Below are positions 57,536 to 64,000 of a DNA stretch of 64,000 bases, in pieces. The position numbers and the translations under genes are program-made. The stretch's first letter is position 1; the number at the start of each line of letters is the position of its first letter. Below the pieces are notes generated by a model. That model did not search any database. It saw only the letters and a program-made list of their open reading frames with translations, and had not been told where the DNA came from. The DNA is from Panonychus citri (taxonomy: Eukaryota > Arthropoda > Arachnida > Trombidiformes > Tetranychidae). The DNA is taken from the NCBI RefSeq assembly GCF_014898815.1, contig NW_026515544.1, positions 3,100,001-3,164,000 on the forward strand. The letters run 5' to 3'.

Positions 57536-59644
57536 GATTATTTCCTGGAATAAATTAACAACAATTAAAAGAATAGATTTGAAATCGAGTTAGTTAATAA
57601 TAGTATTGTTTAACCTTCTTTATATATTCTTTTTTTAATCTTCCCCGATTTCTAAATAATTGATCTTTGGTAATTGATTGATCGATTCCACGATTGATTA
57701 AAAAGATTCGGGCGTTTTTTAACTCTTACGAACAATTGTCCTAATATCTCGAGACCCTTGAACATTAAAGTACAAATGAGTTTATAAATTCAAAGATCGA
57801 GAACGTTTTATATGCCCTTGAATTGTTTCAATTAAAATCAATGTTAATCAATAGATTTACATAGAGAAATTAAACTCGAGAAGAAAAAAGTTAGTTGATT
57901 AAAATGATCAACAATTAACTAATCACTGTGTCTACATTTTGTTGATTCTCTGGGCTAAGATCATAACATTTATCATCTTATAAATTATAAATCTTATTGT
58001 AATTATTGGGCCAATATTACATTTTATCAGTGTATTATTTTGTGTATATTGTATGACAATCAATCAATTGATTAATAGCTGTGTGATTATCGCCTTATTA
58101 TCAATATTTATTATTCGCTCAGTACTAATCCATTGTATTAATATTGATGCCTCGACTTTTGATTGATTAAATAAATTGTCAACACTTTTTTTCTCAGAAT
58201 TTAGATTAAAACAATGTGATGTCAACGTAATGAAAACTTTCATGAAATATTTATGATTTAGACTCAGAGAAATTAAGGAATCAGGAAAGTTTAACGTTTT
58301 TTAATCAATTTAAAGTATAAATACAATTAAACAACAATCAGTATCATCAATTTGATCGGTCACTTACCCTTTGACCTCAAGATAATTGACTCTGAAATGA
58401 GAAATGAATATAAAATGACCTTGAATGAAGGTTATGAATTGTTGCTCGTGATGGTCAATCAACTCAACCAAACCATTTAACTTTCAATTACTTTGGTTTT
58501 TAATTTGACGATTAAGGTTAAAGTTGTAACTTAATTGTTTACGATTAGCGATGATTAACTTTTATTATTTAACCTTTTCCCTTCAATAATCTAAATTGAA
58601 TCGATTTACTTGTCAAGTTAATTGTACTTCTTGTTATTAAATCATCATTATTTTCTAACTGTAAATTTGATTTTAACTTTGATTTCCTGGTTTATCGGTT
58701 AATTGTTGTTAAATTTTACCTTGGTTGTAATTTAATTGTTGTTCATTTGTAAAGGGAAAAACATAATTAAGATCAATTACTTTTTGTCGAGATGAGAATT
58801 GTTCATTTGGCAGTCTGATTGTTATCCAACCGAATTAAATTTTAATAGAAAATTGTTTCCTTTCAATTGAAATTGCTAATTAATTGGGAAACAATTTTTT
58901 AAATTAGTTTCTCGTTTAATTCAATTCAATTTAATCATGTTTAGTGTTAAATGTTGTTTACTCTCGATGGTAATTTCTTTTGTTGGATTAAATTAACAGT
59001 TAAACAAAAAAGGGAAAATTTAAGGCGCAATTTAAATCATTTCTCTCTCTATTAATTAAGCCAATTTGATGATTATGATTGTTAATGATGATGATGAGGT
59101 TTTCATGGTGTTAATTGTTTGTTCTTGTTAATTAAAGGAGGAAATTATCGGTGGAAGGCTTTTGATGATTGGGGAAAAACTGATCTCAGATGAATATGGT
59201 AAAGATATGAAAAGAGTGACTTGTAAACCTTAATTATTTTCATTAGTTTTTGTTTTGTTGTCTTGTTACAATTAAACGATTGTTATTATTAATTGTGTTT
59301 GTTTGTGTGTATGTGTGTGTGTGTGTTGTTAAAGCTTCAATTTGGACTATCCAATATCAGTTGGTGTGATGATAGTACATGCATCTTTTTTCGTAGCTTG
59401 ATTGTGAGTTCAATAAATTGTCTTTGTTTCTTTTCCTAAGAAATGGTAGTGCTTGAGATTGATGTGTAATTGGTAACTATTAGCTTTCGTTGGAGGGAGG
59501 AAATTTGGTTGATCTTTTCCAGGGTGGGAACGAGAGAAGGGGTAGGATTTTGTGTTTTCCATAATGTACAAATCAAGTGAGAAGAAAATTTATAAATAAA
59601 CCAGATATACACAGTAATTAATGTATTTGTAAAAAAGGGATTTT
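57536..59644. other. 2.1 kb intergenic region, no gene seen
   Basis: AT-rich, with a (TG)n run at about 59295-59328. The last few hundred bases before 59645 are probably 3' UTR of the MRCK kinase gene. No open frame or structured RNA recognised. Confidence 0.5.
59295..59328 (+). repeat. TG microsatellite
   Basis: Alternating TG run with one TGTA interruption, in the gap downstream of MRCK. Confidence 0.75.
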
Positions 59645-62600
59645 CTAAAATTTGTAGGGACTGACTGATGACTGGCTACTGGAGGTAGAATCTCGACGAG
59701 AAGGTCCACAGGTATCGCGATTGGCCACACTCTTTGATTGATTAGATGCAATATTGCTCGATTTAACTATTATTAAGGAAACAGAAAAGTTATTAAGATT
59801 GGATTATTAATTTAGATGTAAGTAAAAGTAAACATGAGTAATACTTACGATCGATAATCTTTGAACTAAATGGACCCTCGCCAGGTCCAAGATGTGAGAT
59901 ATGGCTGAAATCAGACGGACCACTGATTGGTAATCTTGGTGTCTATTTGTAAACAATTTATAAAATGTACGATTAGTTGATTTGTTTAAAAATAATTTTA
60001 TAATTTGATTACCTTTCTTGGTACATCACCAGTGACTCCTGCTGCAGTCTGAATAATCCGCTGGGCTACAGTGGACCCATTGACTAAGAAGGGTTTACTA
60101 TCATCACCTTTGGCTTGAAGTAAAAGATGTGACCCATTGATTGTTGGTACAAATTGGACAAGCGTTGGGAAATCATTGGCATTGGTTAAACCTAAAAGAT
60201 AACCTTTACCGTGTTGATGGAGAGGTTTGGTTGCCTTAAGGTTAATTGTTTGAATCCATTCGGTGGTTTCAAGATCAAAAACATTGATATGAGTTGGAGC
60301 AAAGGCTAAAAGTAATTGAACTTGTTTATTATTTATCTCGGTTTCCAAGGAGGCAACATAACTTGGTTGAGATGGGAATTGAAGTTCAATGGGTCGTGTA
60401 CGTTTTCCAGATGAATCAACATAAACTCCATAGGCTAGGAAAAAAAGAGAGAAATTTTCATCCATTAATTAGATTATTTAAAAGAAATTTACATTAATCA
60501 GAACAATCGCGATTTAGGTCCAAAGAAATAACTTACGAGCAAAAACAAGTATCCATTCATTTTCATTGATTTGTCTTGAAAGTAAAGCATCAATTGGATT
60601 TTGGATTAAGAAAGATAATTCTTGACATTCTTGATTAACCAAATCTATGATAATCAGGGAGAAAAATGAGATTGAAGATTAAATAATTGTGGAAACCAAA
60701 TCGATGAATGAATATAAAAGAGGAAGAGAAAAAAAAACTTACAAAGTGGAGGTTGTTCTCGATGGTTAATCTGATAAACAACAAAACTAGATTTGGTACC
60801 AATGGAAACCATATTGTCCACAATTGAGAGAGTTTGTATTAAAAGAGGTAATTGGATTTCTCTCCATAGATTATATCGGGTTCTTTTACGGGTAATCTCA
60901 TAAAGGATTAGAGTCTTTTTAATGGCAACACAAATATAAGTAGTGGTGGGGAGATTGGCAACAGCGAAAAGATTTGCCCCTTTGGTTTCAGGTATTTTTA
61001 TCCATTCAATACCATCGTTGTCAAGGCCTCTGATTGGTATTAATTTGATATGTCTTTGTTTACCAGCTAAAACAATTATCAGTTGATCATTCAGAGAGTA
61101 GTGACATTGAACGATTCTCTTGGAATTTGTTAATCGTCTTGCCGTGCAAATGTCCAGGTCACAGCAAAGGAGACAGTCATCACAGGCAATAAGTAGTCGA
61201 GTCTCATCGATAACACAACAACTATTGATGTCGTTGTGATGTCGAAGGGCAGATATTTGGTAGGAATTCAGGACAGAATAAGCTTTGAGCGGCTATAAAC
61301 CAATCGAAAAGAAAGGGAAGAAAAAATTGTTCAATCAAATTCGATATTTTTCATTTCTAGTTACTTACATTTCGATAACTAAGTTTATTTCGTCGGATGA
61401 TTCGATGTAGTTCGTGAAGAGCATCAATCCATCGGTTTTTTTCAACCTCTTTATCGGTCAACATTAATTGGGTAAAATTTTGATCAACCCTATTTGAAAC
61501 CATGGATGTTGTGATTCTAAATATACAGGGTATGTCTTTCTTATTAGCATGGATAACATCAGATTCTTGGACTCCACTTATACAAAATCTTTCATCTCTC
61601 ATATCGATAACAGTGTTTACGGAAACCGGCGGGGTAACTGTTGGACCACTAAGGGTACCATCAACTCCAGACCCAGAACCACTTCCATGAGAACCATGGG
61701 AAGGATAATTATTATCACTACTAGAGTAAAGATCGTAAAGGAAAAGCTTAAAATCACAGACAACGACAAACATACGGATCCAGCCTTTACGAACTCCACC
61801 CCGAGCCTTTGGTATCTTAACGTATCCTTCATATGCAGTACCGATTCCTCGTGAAGGATCAATTCCTTGAGGACGTTGGCTTGTGTCATCACAGGGACAC
61901 AGTTGAATACCCTGAGAGGCACAGGCAATATGACTAACAAATCCACAGGTTTCACAGATGAGACCTTGTCTAATTAAACCAATCATCAAAGATGTACAAT
62001 GGAAACACTTCAATGGTGCAACAAAAGTGCGAACAATAAATGAATGTTGTTGTTTACTTGGGAAATTTGATTGTTGTGATAATAATAATTGAGGTTCCAT
62101 TGAACTTCCTGCACCACTAATAGCACCTCGAGATCGAGTACCAGCTGATGATGAGGGAGAAGCATCTTCCGATTCGATGTCACTTGTATCCGAATCACCC
62201 ATTGGTGAGGTCATTCCTATTCGTCCAAGTTGCATTTCAATTTCTTCCATCATTTTACCAGCTGAGATTCGTCGAGAATTAACTGATGATCCAAATAACA
62301 TTGATGAATCATTACTCAGCCTTTTGAATGTTTGCTGATTCTTCAATTTCGCAATTTCTATTCGCAACTCAGCTAAATCTCCATTAAGTAGAGAAATCTC
62401 TTTCTGTGCTTTGGCTAAATCATCTTGTATCCTTTGTTTATCTTCAATTTCATTGGCTAATTCAAACTGTAATTGTAACAATTCTTGTTTATCAACACGA
62501 GCTGATCTTCTCTCTTGCCAAGTTGTATAATTTGGATTAACGGCTTCTTTTGGGACATATGCATGGACACTTGAACCATGGCCACTGTCGTTATTAGAAG

Positions 62601-64000
62601 TAGCTTCATTGGCACGTTGTTGATTGGCATTTTGTTGTTGTTGTTGTTGAATTTGTTGAAGTTGATGATGATGTTTAAGTGTATCTAATTCCTTTGTCAT
62701 AGTGGCGGCCATTTGTTGTAAATAGTTCCGTGCCTCCTTTTCATTTCCGACCCAGTCAATAATCTCAGTTATTTGCCTCTCCCAGTGGGGTTGTTGTTGT
62801 TGTAATTGGAGAACTTGTTGCTCAAGTTCCTCGACATGACATTTATGAGCTATGGAAGCGATTCTTTCTTCTTCTTCACCTTTCAATCGAAGAACTTCTT
62901 GTTCTAAATCAGCAATTTGAGCAAGATAATATTTCTCCTTTTCATTTGGACCATTAGACATATTGGATGTATTGTTTTGCTGCTCCTGTTTCTCAATATT
63001 TGACAATTGTTTTTCCAGATGAGCCAATTTTGCTTCCGATTCTTTTGTTTCTACTTGAATTTCCTGGCGTAACTGTCTTTCCTTTTCAAGTTCACTCTGG
63101 ATCTGTATCATGTCTTCTAACTGTTGCCGTTTAACTTTATCAGCATTTCTTAACTGTTGTCGTAATTCAATAATCTTTTCCAAACTTCGTTCCAAATCTT
63201 CTTCTTTTACCCTTAAAGTAGCAGAGATTGAATTTTTTTCTTTTCTCAGTTCATTCAACTTGACAGAAAGTTCACTCCATTCATGTCGAGCGATCCAAAG
63301 CTCATTTTCCAATTTAGCATAAGCAGTGGGATCAATTTTTTTACCAATGGTTGATGAATCTCTTGAACCAGCTGAATCAATTACACAAAGTGGAGGATTG
63401 GATTCAGAAAAAGATGGTGATAATTTACTTCCATTTTGTTGTTCAGATGATGTTGGTGATGATGATGAGGGTAAAGATGAAGATGATTGTGATCTACTTT
63501 TACTCGTATTGAAAGTACAAGTAAATCCAACAAAGGGAAGGTGAACATTAAGCAGAGAGTCTTTGGTTGTAGGTGCAATTAAATTGTCAAACTTATTATT
63601 TGTCGGTGGAGCTGAATCATCAATATCAAAGTTAGATGTATCTTCTGGTCCTATTACTTTAGGCTGATAGGGTGGTTTCATTTCTCTTAGGTGATCCCAA
63701 TCAATACCGGTAAACCATGGGTGAGATTTAAACTGATCTAAACGTTTAAAACGATGAGCTTGGTCACAGATCAGGTTAGAAATGAGATCCTTTGCTTCAT
63801 CAGTTACCTGAGCGTTAACTGGAAACTTGAAACAATGCTTATGATTCATGATATTTGAATAAGTTTGAATTAACGATTCTGCATAAAATGGTGTTTCACC
63901 ATACAATGATTCAAAAATGACCACTCCTAATGACCACCAATCAACCTCAAAAGAGTAAAGTAAACCGGTATTACGGTTACCCTCCATAGATTTAAGTATT
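59645..64000 (-). CDS. MRCK / genghis-khan Cdc42-binding kinase, 3' part (5' end off window)
   Basis: Exons 61369-64000 (open at the right edge), 60743-61292, 60537-60644, 60013-60434, 59849-59942 and 59645-59766; all phases agree. This AGC-family Ser/Thr kinase acts downstream of Cdc42 on actomyosin. The C-lobe of the kinase domain is seen (VDWWSLGVVIFESLYGETPF, HPWFTGIDW). The AGC tail, a Ser-rich linker, and a long coiled coil with a poly-Gln run follow. Then come a C1 domain (HSFIVRTFVAPLKCFHC with further Cys/His), a PH domain (YEGYVKIPKARGG), a citron-homology (CNH) domain over the next three exons, and a CRIB motif ISGPSDFSHISHLGPGEG. CRIB after CNH separates MRCK from ROCK and citron. 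The protein ends with a Ser-rich tail. Confidence 0.94.

Noticed and set aside
1..64000. tRNA genes and CRISPR arrays
   Set aside because: No B-box-like GGTTCGANTCC with a matching A box was seen, and no regularly spaced identical repeats; the repeats present are simple-sequence runs or inverted transposon ends.

Overview
This is a piece of an animal nuclear genome. The genes are split by short GT-AG introns, the DNA is very AT-rich (roughly 70% by eye), coding exons are clearly richer in GC than the gaps, and both strands are used. The gene set is animal: a G-protein beta subunit, Rab32, a two-pore K+ channel, a castor-type zinc finger, FAM177, CCDC47, SAYSD1, CTR copper transporters, mitochondrial RNA polymerase, NSUN5, acyl-CoA oxidase and an MRCK/genghis-khan kinase. 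Compact genes and many introns under 400 bp suggest a small-genome arthropod, probably a mite. That is inference; no single gene here proves it.

Layout, left to right. 0-10 kb: 3' end of a Gbeta gene (+), followed by a long in-frame open stretch after its stop, then a seven-exon gene for three SCP2 sterol-carrier domains ending in the peroxisomal signal SKL (+). 10-20 kb: a Rab32 GTPase (-) whose start codon is cut off from the rest by an intron, an SLC17-type transporter (+), and a 412 bp transposon relic with CGGGTGACC inverted ends. 20-27 kb: a K2P potassium channel (-), a fragment of a castor zinc-finger gene (+), FAM177 (+). 27-33 kb: CCDC47 (-) and SAYSD1 (-), both ER-translocon factors, then L-2-hydroxyglutarate dehydrogenase (+), divergent from SAYSD1. 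34-43 kb: two intronless CTR1-like copper transporters facing each other, with a dead partial copy of CCDC47, a leucine-rich-repeat membrane protein and an unrecognised secreted protein between them. 43-53 kb: mitochondrial RNA polymerase (-) and NSUN5 (+) are divergent, and a 1.5 kb Merlin-type DNA transposon with long inverted ends and a frameshifted transposase lies in the gap. Then come a small zinc-finger-like protein and an ApaH-like phosphatase with a mitochondrial-looking N-terminus. 53-64 kb: peroxisomal acyl-CoA oxidase of the ACOX3 type (-), a secreted two-domain saposin protein (-), and the 3' part of the MRCK kinase (-), which runs off the right edge.

These are mostly independent housekeeping genes. 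Two functional themes recur: peroxisomal lipid handling (triple SCP2 with SKL; ACOX3) and ER membrane-protein biogenesis (CCDC47 next to SAYSD1). The most unusual items are the triple-SCP2 architecture, the Merlin element in a divergent promoter gap, the CCDC47 pseudo-copy at about 99% identity, the isolated castor fragment, and the roughly 200-codon in-frame opening after the Gbeta stop. No CRISPR array, tRNA or rRNA gene was found.
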